NCBI GenBank assembly: GCA_018003015.1
Contig: JAGNEZ010000016.1
Span: 49,356 to 113,355 of the forward strand
DNA length: 64,000 bases
DNA from: Phycisphaerae bacterium
GTDB lineage: Bacteria; Planctomycetota; Phycisphaerae; UBA1845; PWPN01
Direction: 5' to 3'
In this document: positions 8,692 through 18,540 of the stretch, one piece after another
How the letters are laid out: each line of letters opens with the position of its first letter
Numbering within the stretch: the first letter of the stretch is position 1
Made by a program: the position numbers and the translations under genes
Notes under the pieces: generated by a model
What the model was told of the DNA's origin: nothing
Seen by the model: the letters and a program-made list of their open reading frames with translations, nothing else
Databases searched by the model: none

Positions 8692-9672
8692 TCACTTGCC
8701 GGCGTACCAGAAGCCCCTGCGCCAGTAGTGGGTGTGCAGTTTGCCCTCCAGTTCGTCGCTCATCCGGGGCTGATCGCTGACTCCGCAATTCAGCTCGGCC
8801 TGCCGGACGCTGCGGATACCTGGAATGACCGTGGACACGGCCGTGGGGTGGAGTGCGAACTTCAGAGCGGCGGTGGACAGGTCGGGCTCGGATGAACCGA
8901 TGACCGCGCGGATTCGCTCGGTCCGGTGGACGGCCCGCTCAAGTCGGTCGCCCGCGAAGTACTTGTTGCGGAAGTCCCCCTGCTCGAACCTGGAGGCGGC
9001 GGTATGCTTGCCGGTCAGCACGCTCTCATCGAAGGGTACGCGGACGATCACACCCACACGGTTGCGGGCGGCATCGGGAAGGAACTCGGCTCGCGGTTCC
9101 TGCTCGAAGATGTTGTAGATGACCTGAACGCTGTCGAGATGACCGGCGCGCATGAGATCGATGAGCGAGTTCTGGTCATGCTCGGGTGTAGAGATGCCGA
9201 TGGCGCGGAGTTTGCCCTCCTTGCGGAGCTTGTTAAGTACTTCGAGGGCTGCAGGTTCGCGGTTCCATGCGCGGGTCCAGGTATGAAGCTGGACCACATC
9301 GAGGCAGTCGGTCCTCAGATTACCAAGACTGAACTCCACCCTTTCGCGGAGATAGGCTTCCGGGAAACGATCTTCCATGCGGTCGTATGGGCTAGGCGGC
9401 CAGTCGCCTGGTTGCCGAGGTGGGATTTTGGTCGCGACGTAGATCCGCTCGCCCTTCCGGCTCTGAAGCACCTGGGCGATGACTCGCTCACTGCGCCCGT
9501 CGCCGTACGCCTGGGCAGTGTCGATGAAATTGCAGCCCAGGTCGAGGGCACGGTGAAGTGCTCTGGTGGAATCCTCGTCGCTCTGTGTGCCCCAGTGCGA
9601 TCCAATGGCCCACGCGCCGAAGCCGATCTCGGAAACCTGCCAGCCGAGCCGTCCGAACGTCCGGTACCTCAT
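8692..9672 (-). CDS. Aldo/keto reductase
   Basis: A 326-residue NADPH-dependent oxidoreductase with the TIM-barrel signature of the family. The catalytic tetrad is present: Asp51 and Tyr56 in FIDTAQAYGDGRSE, Lys82 in YVATKI and His130 in VVQLHTW. The cofactor-binding end is seen at HPTAVSTVIPGIRSVRQAE. A GGAGG lies 7 bases before the ATG. The length and the RTFGRLGWQVSEIGFGAW start fit the subgroup common in Planctomycetota and Bacteroidota. The natural substrate (a sugar or small aldehyde) is not known. It is a single-gene unit. Confidence 0.92.
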   Translation of the reverse strand: MRYRTFGRLGWQVSEIGFGAWAIGSHWGTQSDEDSTRALHRALDLGCNFIDTAQAYGDGRSERVIAQVLQSRKGERIYVATKIPPRQPGDWPPSPYDRMEDRFPEAYLRERVEFSLGNLRTDCLDVVQLHTWTRAWNREPAALEVLNKLRKEGKLRAIGISTPEHDQNSLIDLMRAGHLDSVQVIYNIFEQEPRAEFLPDAARNRVGVIVRVPFDESVLTGKHTAASRFEQGDFRNKYFAGDRLERAVHRTERIRAVIGSSEPDLSTAALKFALHPTAVSTVIPGIRSVRQAELNCGVSDQPRMSDELEGKLHTHYWRRGFWYAGK

Positions 9673-10044
9673 GTCCGTCCTCCGTGCCCCCCGGATCGGC
9701 GGTCATTGTGCACGTTTTGCCTTGGGATGGCAACCTGACGAGAGGCGCTGGCGGAGGCTCGCGCCCAGTCGATGGGGACGCGATGCGGGGACGGTCGTAC
9801 GCCGAGTCGGTGTCCTGTGTACGGACGTAGAAGCACCCTGCTCCACGCATCGCTCCCCTCCCTCAGCCTTCTGTTGGGCTTGGTCACGATGGGCGAACGC
9901 AGGGTGCATGCTTGACAAGACAGCACGTGTGCCCAGGGCAACCCTGGTTCCAGCGCTGTTCATCAGTCCCGGAAGCCAGACGACTTCACGGCCTCCGTGC
10001 TCTTGGTCGACGGAACCGGCCAAGAGCACGGGGCGCTGTTGGAA
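9673..10044. other. Intergenic region without a gene
   Basis: A 372-base space between the end of the large LamG gene and the start of the aldo/keto reductase gene, both on the minus strand. It holds the 12-bp inverted repeat listed separately and a second small hairpin at 9933-9947 (CCAGGG, loop CAA, CCCTGG). The ORFs here look non-coding. Confidence 0.6.
9995..10031 (-). terminator. Perfect 12-bp stem-loop after the large LamG gene
   Basis: CCGTGCTCTTGG (9995-10006) and CCAAGAGCACGG (10020-10031) are exact reverse complements around a 13-base loop, starting 13 bases after the stop of the LamG gene. No clear T-run follows, so it may end transcription or stabilise the 3' end. Confidence 0.55.
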
Positions 10045-13000
10045 TCAGGTGCCAGGCAGCGTATCGCAGCCGGGGGTAGCCGGCGTTTCACCGCTGAAGC
10101 ACCACTGGTAGATGCCCAGATCGACCTGATCGACATCCTTATCGCCGTCGAAGTCGGCGATGCTGCAGGCTTCGGTAACCGGCACGGCGGGTCCGCCTGC
10201 ACAAGGGAAGAACAGGGCGAAGTCGAGCCCATTCACATATCCGTCGAGGTTGAGATCCGGCCGGATCTGGCCCAGCCCGCGAATTCCCAGCCGATAGTTG
10301 AAGTCAACCTCATCCGCGGTGAGTGCCCCGTCATGGACGCGGACGACGGCCAAGCTGAGGATACCCATCTCGGCGGTCGTAAACAGGTCCATCGGATTGG
10401 CGCTCAGGTTCTGCACGGCCAGGTTGATATGGCCAGGGTGGGTCAGCATAGCGCCGCTGACCTCGGAGTTGACGCGCACGCCGTTGTCGTAGAGGACGGT
10501 CGTTCCTCCCTCGAGGGCGGGATCGTAGGTGTAGACCAAGTGATGCCACTCACCGAGGGTGGGAGAACCGCCGGCGTCGTTCCAGCCGATGTCTCCGTTG
10601 TCGCACCATCCGGCGACGGCACCCCATGTCCCATGATCACCGTAGCCGAAGGCCAGGTTGGAGCCGCACGGATTGCCGCCGCGATGGCCCCACGCGACCA
10701 TGGTTTCGATGCACGTGCTGCACTCAATGAGGGGGTTGTACGCCCACACCTCGATCGAACGGCTTTGCAGCCCGAGGAGTACTGCAGGTGCCAGCGGGCC
10801 CTGGTAAGCCGAAGTACCGTTAAACGTCACGGCCTGCTCATCGGCGATGGTTTCCAGAACCGGCTGGTCAATCGCGGCGAAGTCGCCGAGGGACCCCTTA
10901 TTGAGCCACACCGCCTGACCGGCGGTGGCGTCAGTCGCACTCAGATCGACGAGGAGAATGCCGGAGCCAGCCACTTTGCATCTGGCCTTTCCGGGCTCTG
11001 CGACGACGACAGTGAACTGTGCGGTGGTCAGGCCGCCGTAGGAGGCGGTCAGGATGGCCGTACCCAGGCCCACCGCAGTGATCTGCCCGTCGGCACTCAC
11101 ATCCACCACCCCGGCCGGCGAGACGGCGTAGGTCGTGCCGTACGAGGCGGCGCTGACGTCGCGTGTCCCGACCGGACCGAAGTCGGCCGTGACGGTGGCC
11201 TGTTGGCTCTGTCCGACCTGCATGATGTCATAGGTTGCCTTCAGATCGACTGATCCGGCGGCATACACGGTGACGTGCATCGTCGACAGCAGGCCCGTGG
11301 GACAGGCGGTGTCGGCCGAGAGGGTGAAGTCGGCCTCGCCCGCGCTGACCAGGGCGATCTCGAACGTCTGGGTGGTCTCACCGCCTGCCGAGAAGGTCAG
11401 GACGGCGGACCCGTTGCCTCCGGCCGGCTTGGCCACAGCTGGATCGCTGCTGGTGACGGTGACGGCCACAGCCTGACTCGCGTTGCAGGTCGCCGGGATG
11501 GTGACAGCAGCGGTCAGACCCGTATCCACCACTGCGGCGTTCATGGTCTGGGGCAGGATGGTCATGTGATCCGGCACGTAGGTCTGGATGCCGGCATTGT
11601 AGTTATGTACGACTTGCTCAAGAGTGAGCGTGCCCCCGTGGACGCGGACATTGGCGAGGCTGAGCATGCCCCACTCATCCATAAAGAAGTCCGACGGCGG
11701 ATCAACCAGGTTCTGAGCACAGAGGTTAATCGTACCAAGGTGCGGGATCAACTGGTAGTTGGTGACCTCCGAGTTCATCCGCACACCGTTGTCATACACG
11801 GCGATGGTGCTGCTGTTGGAGGCCGCGTCGTAGCTGTAGGTATAGACCAAGTGGAGCCATTGATTGGTGGGCGGGGCCCCGGTGGGCTCGCTACCCCAGC
11901 CGATATCCGGGTCGCCCCACGCTGCCACGGCGCCCCAGTTCACATCGTTGCCGCAACCGAAGGACACGTTGGTGCCATTGGGACCGTTGCGATGGCCCCA
12001 GGTCACCATGCTCTCCATGTCGAAATCAACGGTGGGATTGTACATCCAGACCTCGACCGACCAACCCGAACCGGTTCGCAGGGCGTCTGGTGCTAGCGGC
12101 CCTTGATAGGCGTCGCCCATGACGCTGAAGGTCACTGCGGGCACACCCGCCACGACCTCGGTTTTCGGATTGCCGACAATCGCGAAATCACCGAGCAGGC
12201 CGGTGTTGTTCCAGACGGCCGTTCCGGCGGTCGGGTCGGTCGCTTTCAGGTCGACCAGCAGGATGCCCGGGCCGGCCACGGCGATCGAGGGTGCGGCTCC
12301 GACTGTGATGCTGACCGGCGAGGAGGTCACGCCGTCGTTCATCGCCGTGACTGTGGCACTACCCACGCCCACGGCCGTGATGAGCCCGTCGGCGCCGACC
12401 GTGAGCACTCCCGCGGGGTCGACGGCGTAGGTTGTCCCCTTAGCAGCCGAGGTGATATCGCGGGTGCCGACGGTGCCGAAGCTGCCGATCACTCTTGCCT
12501 GCTGGGTGCCGCCGACGGCCATGGTGTCATAGGTCACCTGAATCTCGGCGGATTCGATGGCATGAACGGTCACCGTCAAGGCGGCTCCTGGACCCGCAGG
12601 GCAAAGGCCACCCGACAGGGTGAAGTTGGCCTGGCCGGCAACGCCGCCGAACTCGATTGCGACTGGCTTGGTGGGCCCGTCCCCGACGGCGTAACTCACC
12701 ACGGTCGAACCTGTGCTACCCGCCGGCTTGGCGACTGAGGGATTGTCGCTGGTGACGGTCACGTCGACGGGCTCGCTCTCGTTGCATGACGTTGGGATCA
12801 CCAGACTCACGCCGATTTGAGGATCATACGGTGCCGCGTCGATCGTATCGGGATTCATCACCATGTACGAGCCGGGCGGCAGAGTGAACAGAAACTGGCT
12901 GGGAGTGAGAGCCTCGTCGCTGATGCGCACTTCATCGATATAGCCGTAGAACCGGTCCGTGTGGCCGCCGGCATACAGCCCGCGAGCAACTGACCAGGTG

Positions 13001-13752
13001 CCCGCCGTCCAGTCGCCGCCCGATCCGATTCCAGCGGTCAAGGCCGTGTTTGGGCTGCCGCTTGCAGTCATATCGGTCTGGGCGACCACGCTGTATCCAG
13101 CGCCGGCCGCTGCATCGTTGAGGTACAGTGTTAGGGTGCTGCCATCGCTGACCGCGGCCATGTGGTACCAGCGTCCGGCGGTGATTGCCCCGCCCGCCGA
13201 GATCGCCTCGTGCCAGACACCAGAAACGTCGGCGTACTTGATGGCGACCCCATAACCGGGGACAAGCTGGAAATACAGAGCCGCCAAGTTGCCATCATTT
13301 GACGTTGCCCCCCGGCTGTCACGCCCGACAATAGTTCTATAGGTGTCGGTGCCGGTAAGCTTGAAGGATCCCTCAATCGTGAAGGCCGCGGGAGTCATCG
13401 TCCGCATGGCCTCCGACCCGGTGAACAGACCGGGATAGTCGCCCGTATTCTGATTGCTGTAGCTATTGGTGGCTCCCGTCTGGGGGATCGTGCTCGCCGC
13501 CACGTCGGTGCGGTACGCGGAGCCGGCCCATGCCGCCGCCGTCCATGCCGACAAGGCGTTACCGTTGCCTGAGCTGTCGGCGACACCCGGGTCGAATACT
13601 CCGTCGCCCGTGGTATGGAGGACCATGGCGTCCGCCGGTCCTTCCTCGAATCGCCAGTAGGCAACCGTCGCGCCCATGGCGAGGGCCGACTGCCACACCA
13701 ACACTCCAACTACCGCGCCGACGACAGACTGTCTTAGTCTTGAGATTTGCAT
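10045..13752 (-). CDS. Secreted triple-LamG protein with Ig-like repeats and a dockerin-like tail
   Basis: A 1235-residue secreted protein. A signal peptide (residues 1-28) is followed by a LamG domain (about 30-290), then two blocks of about 200 residues, each an Ig-like stretch with PSVAKPAG or PAVAKPAG plus a Big_2-like stretch (GVGSATVTA, GLGTAILTA). The blocks alternate with LamG domains near 500-730 and 945-1165. The end has two calcium-loop-like motifs, DLNLDGYVNGLDFALF and DFDGDKDVDQVDLGIYQW, as in dockerin type I. LamG domains bind glycans or proteins. The ribosome site is GAGGTGAGGG. The first LamG domain is a close relative of the next gene upstream. Confidence 0.8.
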   Translation of the reverse strand: MQISRLRQSVVGAVVGVLVWQSALAMGATVAYWRFEEGPADAMVLHTTGDGVFDPGVADSSGNGNALSAWTAAAWAGSAYRTDVAASTIPQTGATNSYSNQNTGDYPGLFTGSEAMRTMTPAAFTIEGSFKLTGTDTYRTIVGRDSRGATSNDGNLAALYFQLVPGYGVAIKYADVSGVWHEAISAGGAITAGRWYHMAAVSDGSTLTLYLNDAAAGAGYSVVAQTDMTASGSPNTALTAGIGSGGDWTAGTWSVARGLYAGGHTDRFYGYIDEVRISDEALTPSQFLFTLPPGSYMVMNPDTIDAAPYDPQIGVSLVIPTSCNESEPVDVTVTSDNPSVAKPAGSTGSTVVSYAVGDGPTKPVAIEFGGVAGQANFTLSGGLCPAGPGAALTVTVHAIESAEIQVTYDTMAVGGTQQARVIGSFGTVGTRDITSAAKGTTYAVDPAGVLTVGADGLITAVGVGSATVTAMNDGVTSSPVSITVGAAPSIAVAGPGILLVDLKATDPTAGTAVWNNTGLLGDFAIVGNPKTEVVAGVPAVTFSVMGDAYQGPLAPDALRTGSGWSVEVWMYNPTVDFDMESMVTWGHRNGPNGTNVSFGCGNDVNWGAVAAWGDPDIGWGSEPTGAPPTNQWLHLVYTYSYDAASNSSTIAVYDNGVRMNSEVTNYQLIPHLGTINLCAQNLVDPPSDFFMDEWGMLSLANVRVHGGTLTLEQVVHNYNAGIQTYVPDHMTILPQTMNAAVVDTGLTAAVTIPATCNASQAVAVTVTSSDPAVAKPAGGNGSAVLTFSAGGETTQTFEIALVSAGEADFTLSADTACPTGLLSTMHVTVYAAGSVDLKATYDIMQVGQSQQATVTADFGPVGTRDVSAASYGTTYAVSPAGVVDVSADGQITAVGLGTAILTASYGGLTTAQFTVVVAEPGKARCKVAGSGILLVDLSATDATAGQAVWLNKGSLGDFAAIDQPVLETIADEQAVTFNGTSAYQGPLAPAVLLGLQSRSIEVWAYNPLIECSTCIETMVAWGHRGGNPCGSNLAFGYGDHGTWGAVAGWCDNGDIGWNDAGGSPTLGEWHHLVYTYDPALEGGTTVLYDNGVRVNSEVSGAMLTHPGHINLAVQNLSANPMDLFTTAEMGILSLAVVRVHDGALTADEVDFNYRLGIRGLGQIRPDLNLDGYVNGLDFALFFPCAGGPAVPVTEACSIADFDGDKDVDQVDLGIYQWCFSGETPATPGCDTLPGT

Positions 13753-14091
13753 CCCTCACCTCGTTTTCCCAAAGACAACAACTGATCCACGCGAAACCGA
13801 ATCCACATGCCGACGTGCTCCCATGACCCGCGCATCCGCCTGTCCGGCGGAAGTCGACGACCGTCTTCAGACGCTGACCGAAGCCATCAGCGGTGGCAAC
13901 CGCCGTCGAGAAACGAGCGTCGATGCGGGCCGTGGCCCATCCCAGAATCCGGGGTTCTCGACCCGTTCCCAGGAGCAGACACCCGCGGTTGGGCGTCACG
14001 CAGCAGGTCACTACCCGCATCGACACGTGTGTATGAGCTCTCAGAATACCGCCCGGGGTCCTCGCACCCCCCGGGCCGGCGACAGAGGCCG
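13753..14091. other. Intergenic region between the two LamG genes
   Basis: A 339-base space holding the 3' hairpin of the upstream gene and the leader of the large LamG gene. No sigma70-like promoter with a good -35 was found, so the large gene may use another promoter type or read-through. Confidence 0.5.
14051..14076 (-). terminator. 8-bp GC-rich stem-loop after the PEP-CTERM LamG gene
   Basis: GCCCGGGG (14051-14058) pairs with CCCCGGGC (14069-14076) around a 10-base loop, starting about 15 bases after the stop codon. No T-run follows. Confidence 0.45.
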
Positions 14092-15057
14092 TTACTTCGA
14101 TGCTCGCCTTCGTCCGAAAGCGAGGGCGCCGAAGAGGGCCAGAGCGATGAGCGAGCCGGGCTCTGGGGCGTACAGGAATTCGTTGACGCCCAAGGCCGAA
14201 TCCGAGATGCGGACCTCGTCGATGAAGCCATAGGCCCGATCGCCGTGGCCACCGGCATACATACCGCGACCGACCGTCCAGGTGCCAGCCACCCAGTCAC
14301 CGCCTGATCCCAGTCCTGCGGTTAGGGCGGTGTTGGTGCTGCCGCTGGTGGTCATGTCGGTCGAAACGAGCAGTTTGTAGCCGCCGCCGGCATCGACATC
14401 GTTCAGATAGAGGGACAGCTTCTGGCCGTCGCTGACCGCGGCCATGTGATACCAATGCCCCGCAGCGCTGTCCGGATACGCAAAGCCGGCGACCGCGCCG
14501 GCGGCCGAGATGGCTTCGTGCCAGAAGCCCTGGACGTCGCAGAACTTGACCGCGACGGCGTTATCCGGAATGATCTGGAAGTACAAGGCAGCCAAGTCAC
14601 CATTGATGGTTGCCGTCCCCCGGCTGTCGCGCCCGATGATGGTGCGGTAGCCGCCGTTCTCCGGCATAAAGGATGCCTCTACGGTGAAGGCCGAAGGGGT
14701 CATGGTCCGCATCGATTCCGATCCGGTGAACATTCCGGGGTAGCCGCCGGTGTTCTGAACACTGAAGTTGTTGGCAGCGCCCGTCAGGCGGACGGTACTG
14801 GCGGCCACGTCGGTGCGATATGCCTCGCCAGCCCAGCCCTCGGCCGTCCATGCCGACAGGTCGTTGCCGTTGCCGGAGTGATCCACCACCGTCGGTTCGA
14901 AGACGCCGTTGCCGAGGGTATGGGCGACCATCGCGTCCGCCGGCCCTTCCTCAAACCGCCAATACGCGACGGTCCCTCCCACTGCCATACCTACTTGGCA
15001 GACCAGGACCGCGACCATCGCGCCCAAGATAAAGCGCCCAGTTTTTGACACTTGCAT
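14092..15057 (-). CDS. LamG-domain protein with PEP-CTERM sorting tail
   Basis: A 321-residue secreted protein: signal peptide (residues 1-28), one LamG domain (about 30-290, starting GTVAYWRFEEGPADAMV and ending YGFIDEVRISDSAL), and a C-terminal PEP-CTERM signal made of APEPGS, a hydrophobic span (LIALALFGALAF) and an RRR cluster. Such tails are recognised by exosortases, which cut them and fix proteins to the cell surface or matrix. The LamG domain is very close to the first one of the 1235-residue neighbour, and both genes share a leader of the form CGAGGTGAGRG before ATGCA, which points to local duplication. A clear promoter and hairpin bracket the gene. Confidence 0.9.
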   Translation of the reverse strand: MQVSKTGRFILGAMVAVLVCQVGMAVGGTVAYWRFEEGPADAMVAHTLGNGVFEPTVVDHSGNGNDLSAWTAEGWAGEAYRTDVAASTVRLTGAANNFSVQNTGGYPGMFTGSESMRTMTPSAFTVEASFMPENGGYRTIIGRDSRGTATINGDLAALYFQIIPDNAVAVKFCDVQGFWHEAISAAGAVAGFAYPDSAAGHWYHMAAVSDGQKLSLYLNDVDAGGGYKLLVSTDMTTSGSTNTALTAGLGSGGDWVAGTWTVGRGMYAGGHGDRAYGFIDEVRISDSALGVNEFLYAPEPGSLIALALFGALAFGRRRASK

Positions 15058-15124
15058 CTCTCACCTCGCACCAAAGGAAATGACTCTGAACACCTGTGGA
15101 ATAGACATCCACACACGCACTTCC

Positions 15125-15152
15125 ATGATACCGGATCGCCCCGTCCTGTCAA
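15125..15152 (-). promoter_or_regulatory. Sigma70-like promoter of the PEP-CTERM LamG gene
   Basis: On the minus strand TTGACA (15147-15152) and TATCAT (15125-15130) are 16 bases apart, about 70 bases ahead of the ATG at 15057. Confidence 0.6.
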
Positions 15153-15316
15153 GTGGGAACAGAACCGGAAACACGGAGCGGGTCCTTGCCTGCCAGCCGC
15201 TCGTGTCGCGCCCCCCGGTGAATCAGAGCACGCCGATTGTCCCGCCTGCAGGGGCCGCCACGGGGCACCAGGGCGTCATCTGAGGGTCTCTGGGGCCTTT
15301 TCACGGTCGCCTGGGT

Positions 15317-17941
15317 TCACCGGGGCAGGACTTCAATCGCTTGTATAGTGGCCTCTGCCTTGTCTGTACCTTTGAAGTGAATATCGATTGTACCGTGAGC
15401 CGGGCGCACCTGGGGTACCGAAATCGTGTGGGCCCGGAAGGTGCCCCCGGCGGCCTTGGCCACGCTGAGCTCGTGCGTCACCTCCCGACCATTCACGGTG
15501 GCGGTCACCGTGTTCCCAAGGTTGGTGTCAGCCAGATGCAGAACCACCTCGTATTCGCCCGGCCCCACGGTCAGGTTGAGCCAGTAGTCCTTGCCGTGCA
15601 GGCCGTATCGGTAGATTTCGGGGTCGGCCGTGCCCGCGATGTGGATGCTTCGTCGGTTGACGAAGGAAGCTTTGAGGAAGGCGTCCACTCCGTGACCCGA
15701 CCGAATGACATATTCCAGTCCCGGCCGCCAAGCATTCCCCTTCGAGTCCAGGTAGTCCTTGCGCCCCGTGTAGCCGAAGATCATGCGTTGCGGTCCGGTG
15801 GGTCCCTCACCCTCACCGAACGGAGCGGCGCCCTCCGCGACAGTGGACTGGATGGCGTCGATTCCCACCTCGGCGCCCTTGGATTGGGGGTTGCCCTTGC
15901 CAAGGGCAACGACATGGAGTGCATGCCGCCCACTGGTCAAGCCTCCGCGGGCGTACAACTCCTGGCGGTTCCTTGGCTCTGGGGTCCAGCAATCAACGAA
16001 GGTCAGCTGCTTGACACCATCGAGGTACACTTCGGCGAGCCCTCCTTTCGGGCCGGTCGCCCCGGTCAGGCGCACCTGATTACCCACGAAGGAGCACGTG
16101 GCGGTCGCGCCGGCGGATGTGGCGACGTGCAAGGTGGCGCTCCGGGCCTGGTCGTGTTTGACGGGCGTCCAACTGCCGTGGTATACAAGGCCATCATCTT
16201 CGAGCACTTCCTGGGCGTCATCGCCGGTGATCACGAGTTTCCTCAAGCCGTCGTGGCGGACATTCACGAGGCAGTCGCCGCTGGGCAGGGTGGTCAGAGT
16301 GTATCCGTTCTCATTGAGGTCATTCCGCTGACGGAGGATCTTGCCATCAGCCGTGATCTGGGCGGGCTTGAACGCCAGACGGAGCATATCAACGCACTTC
16401 GCGGGAGCGTCGAAAGTCGTGTAGTTGACAAGGCCCTTGTCATACACCACCGAGGTCACCACGGATCCGCAACGGACGATGTGGCTCTCCCGGGCGGGGG
16501 CAAAGATATCCGGCCGGCAAGCCATGGCCTTGAAGATCTGGCACATCGGCCAGGGATGGGCCAGGTTCAGCCACTCGGCGGCTGCAACGACGTTGCCTGT
16601 CAAGCCATCCTTAACGACACCCTCAATGGTGCTGTCGTAGGTAGCCATGAGGAGCATTCGCCGGCCGACCTCGCGCGCCCAATCATCGTCAGCCATTTCC
16701 CCATAGGCCAGGAACGTCGGGGCATAGGTGTACTGGTTATAGGACAGTGATGTTCCACAGCAGACAAACGACTCGGGAAACGCCCATGCTCCGCTGTACA
16801 TGTCGCCTCGCGAGACGGGATCGGCACAGTTGCGGCTGAAGACCAGCGACAGGACGTTCCGAACATCGGTTCGCCAATTGGGGAAAGCGTCCGGATGGCT
16901 CAGGAAGTAGTCACACATCCAGACCACGCCGCCTGAGTACCAATCGCCCTCAACATCCCAGTAGTGCCGTCCCCAGGCCTCGTTATCTGTCCAGTGAGGC
17001 AGGACGTGTTCTGTGAGGAAGCGCCGGGCCGCATCACGAGCCCTGACGATCGAGCCATCCTTGCCTGTGTGCCCGCCATCAATCACAGCATCCAGGAATT
17101 CGCCGATCAGGGCCGTGCCCCCGGTGAGCTCATCCGACCAAAGCATGTGCTCGGGGCTCATGTAGCGGCTCCACGGCGGCAGATCCGGCCGGGTGAGATT
17201 GCACTTTTGGGCCAGCACATCGCCCCAGTGTCGGGCGGCCTGGAGGTAGCGTTCGTTGCCGGTCAGCTTGTATGCCCGGATCACCTCGATGCCCAGATAG
17301 GCACAGAGGTCGAGCTGATTGGGGACGTTCGGATCGGCCCTCTGGTAGCCGACGCCCTTGGTCGGCGTGCTGATCGGGAAGTGCGGCCAGGGATGGTCCG
17401 GTCCGGTCAGGCAGTGATCGAGGATGTAGTCAACGGTGAGCGGAACGTACACGAACGCCATGGGGTCACCGTTGTACTGATAGTAGGCGGTCAGCCCTTG
17501 GATAATGCTGTAGGCTCGCTGACTCAGGTCGCCGCACATCCACGGATCCGTCGGTGGAATCGAGATGGTTCCGTCTTCGGCAATGCTCCAGTGGGTGTTG
17601 TATACGATGTGCGGAGCCGCGATGACTGCCTTCCCGGCATCGGTCCAGGGATAGCGCTTGTAGATGTCGGCGGCGATCCTCAGACGTGCGTCGAGCTGGC
17701 CGTTCCGCCCTTGGTGCCAGGGGGCGATGACGCCGTTGCCGTCTTCGACGACCGAGTGAGCATAGTACTGCTTCAGCGCCTCGGCCGCCGGAGCCACAGC
17801 AGCATCCGTTAGCATCATGAATGCGCCGGCCAGCAAACCGCCCGCCGCGGCCCAGCGACTCCGCATTCGATTGTCCCGGCGCACTCTGGGCTCGAGACCC
17901 AGCACCTGCTTGCGGCGCCCCCTCGTCCTGCGACCGTCCAT
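15317..17941 (-). CDS. Large secreted alpha/alpha-barrel protein with carbohydrate-binding C-terminus
   Basis: An 874-residue protein starting at 17941, where TCAGGAGAAG is a good ribosome site; a later ATG at 17866 has none. The start has a long basic region and then a signal-like hydrophobic span (AAAGGLLAGAFMMLTDAAVA). Residues ~60-500 are rich in Trp, Tyr and helix pairs (SQRAYSIIQGLTAYYQYNG, AARHWGDVL, DNEAWGRHYWDVEGDWYSGG), like the alpha/alpha toroid of polysaccharide lyases and related glycosidases. Two later beta-rich parts (SAGATATCSFVGNQVRLTG; a malectin-like LNLTVGPGEYEVVLHLADTN) probably bind sugars. No catalytic residues were assigned. Confidence 0.65.
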   Translation of the reverse strand: MDGRRTRGRRKQVLGLEPRVRRDNRMRSRWAAAGGLLAGAFMMLTDAAVAPAAEALKQYYAHSVVEDGNGVIAPWHQGRNGQLDARLRIAADIYKRYPWTDAGKAVIAAPHIVYNTHWSIAEDGTISIPPTDPWMCGDLSQRAYSIIQGLTAYYQYNGDPMAFVYVPLTVDYILDHCLTGPDHPWPHFPISTPTKGVGYQRADPNVPNQLDLCAYLGIEVIRAYKLTGNERYLQAARHWGDVLAQKCNLTRPDLPPWSRYMSPEHMLWSDELTGGTALIGEFLDAVIDGGHTGKDGSIVRARDAARRFLTEHVLPHWTDNEAWGRHYWDVEGDWYSGGVVWMCDYFLSHPDAFPNWRTDVRNVLSLVFSRNCADPVSRGDMYSGAWAFPESFVCCGTSLSYNQYTYAPTFLAYGEMADDDWAREVGRRMLLMATYDSTIEGVVKDGLTGNVVAAAEWLNLAHPWPMCQIFKAMACRPDIFAPARESHIVRCGSVVTSVVYDKGLVNYTTFDAPAKCVDMLRLAFKPAQITADGKILRQRNDLNENGYTLTTLPSGDCLVNVRHDGLRKLVITGDDAQEVLEDDGLVYHGSWTPVKHDQARSATLHVATSAGATATCSFVGNQVRLTGATGPKGGLAEVYLDGVKQLTFVDCWTPEPRNRQELYARGGLTSGRHALHVVALGKGNPQSKGAEVGIDAIQSTVAEGAAPFGEGEGPTGPQRMIFGYTGRKDYLDSKGNAWRPGLEYVIRSGHGVDAFLKASFVNRRSIHIAGTADPEIYRYGLHGKDYWLNLTVGPGEYEVVLHLADTNLGNTVTATVNGREVTHELSVAKAAGGTFRAHTISVPQVRPAHGTIDIHFKGTDKAEATIQAIEVLPR

Positions 17942-18540
17942 AGCTTCTCCTGATCGGATCGTGTTCCAGGCCAGCGAAAACGCGAATCGTGCCGCCAGCG
18001 CTCCTGCCGGCTCCAGCGCAAGGGCACCTCGACCTTGTGAATCAGCTCATACAAGGCAAGGGCCTCCTTGTCCACCCCCGCCTGCAAGACCCTTGCGACG
18101 ATCGTGAGACGAGTGGCCTTGACCCGATAGCCTCTCACTCAGATCGTGTCCTTTCAAGCGTGTCGGGATGGGATCTTCCTCCACTCGCCCTGGCCGGACA
18201 GAAACAGCGTCAACTGAGCGTAGGATTTGGCTGGTCGTGCCGGGAGATTGCCGGGGACAAACTGTTAACACGATTCGTGGAGCCAGCCGGATTGACGGCC
18301 GAGGAAGGAACTCGGGCGGCGATCAGGACTGAGCCAGGCAGGGAACCTGTCACCGATCCCTTCCTCCGATCGCCACAGCTTCTGACGAGACCGGGACGGC
18401 ACGCGAGGACGTCGGCAGCGTGAAGGGCAGGCGAGGGCTCGAGGACTTCAGGAAACGAACTGCCCCGGCTCGGACAGTTGATCCGGCCGGGGCAGTGTCT
18501 CATGTTTGACTGACCACCTCTCGCTTCGCGCGAATTGCGG
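17942..18540. other. Intergenic region with a doubtful small ORF
   Basis: A 599-base space between two minus-strand genes. It holds the hairpin at 18459-18496 and a possible minus-strand ORF (GTG at 18138, running into the next gene in another frame) whose first ~60 residues have gene-like codon use (VKATRLTIVARVLQAG, DKEALALYELIHKV). No family was recognised. No convincing promoter for the gene starting at 17941 was found. Confidence 0.4.
18459..18496 (-). terminator. Stem-loop terminator after the first TED-like gene
   Basis: ACTGCCCCGGC (18459-18469) and GCCGGGGCAGT (18486-18496) form an 11-bp perfect stem with a 16-base loop, 44 bases after the stop. On the minus strand TCGTTTCCTG follows, a partial T-tract. 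Confidence 0.65.

Noticed and set aside
17815..18138. Minus-strand ORF of 107 codons overlapping the gene that starts at 17941
   Set aside because: Codon use at its 5' end is gene-like, but it runs out of frame into a well-supported signal peptide region and matches no family. It is noted in the intergenic entry only.
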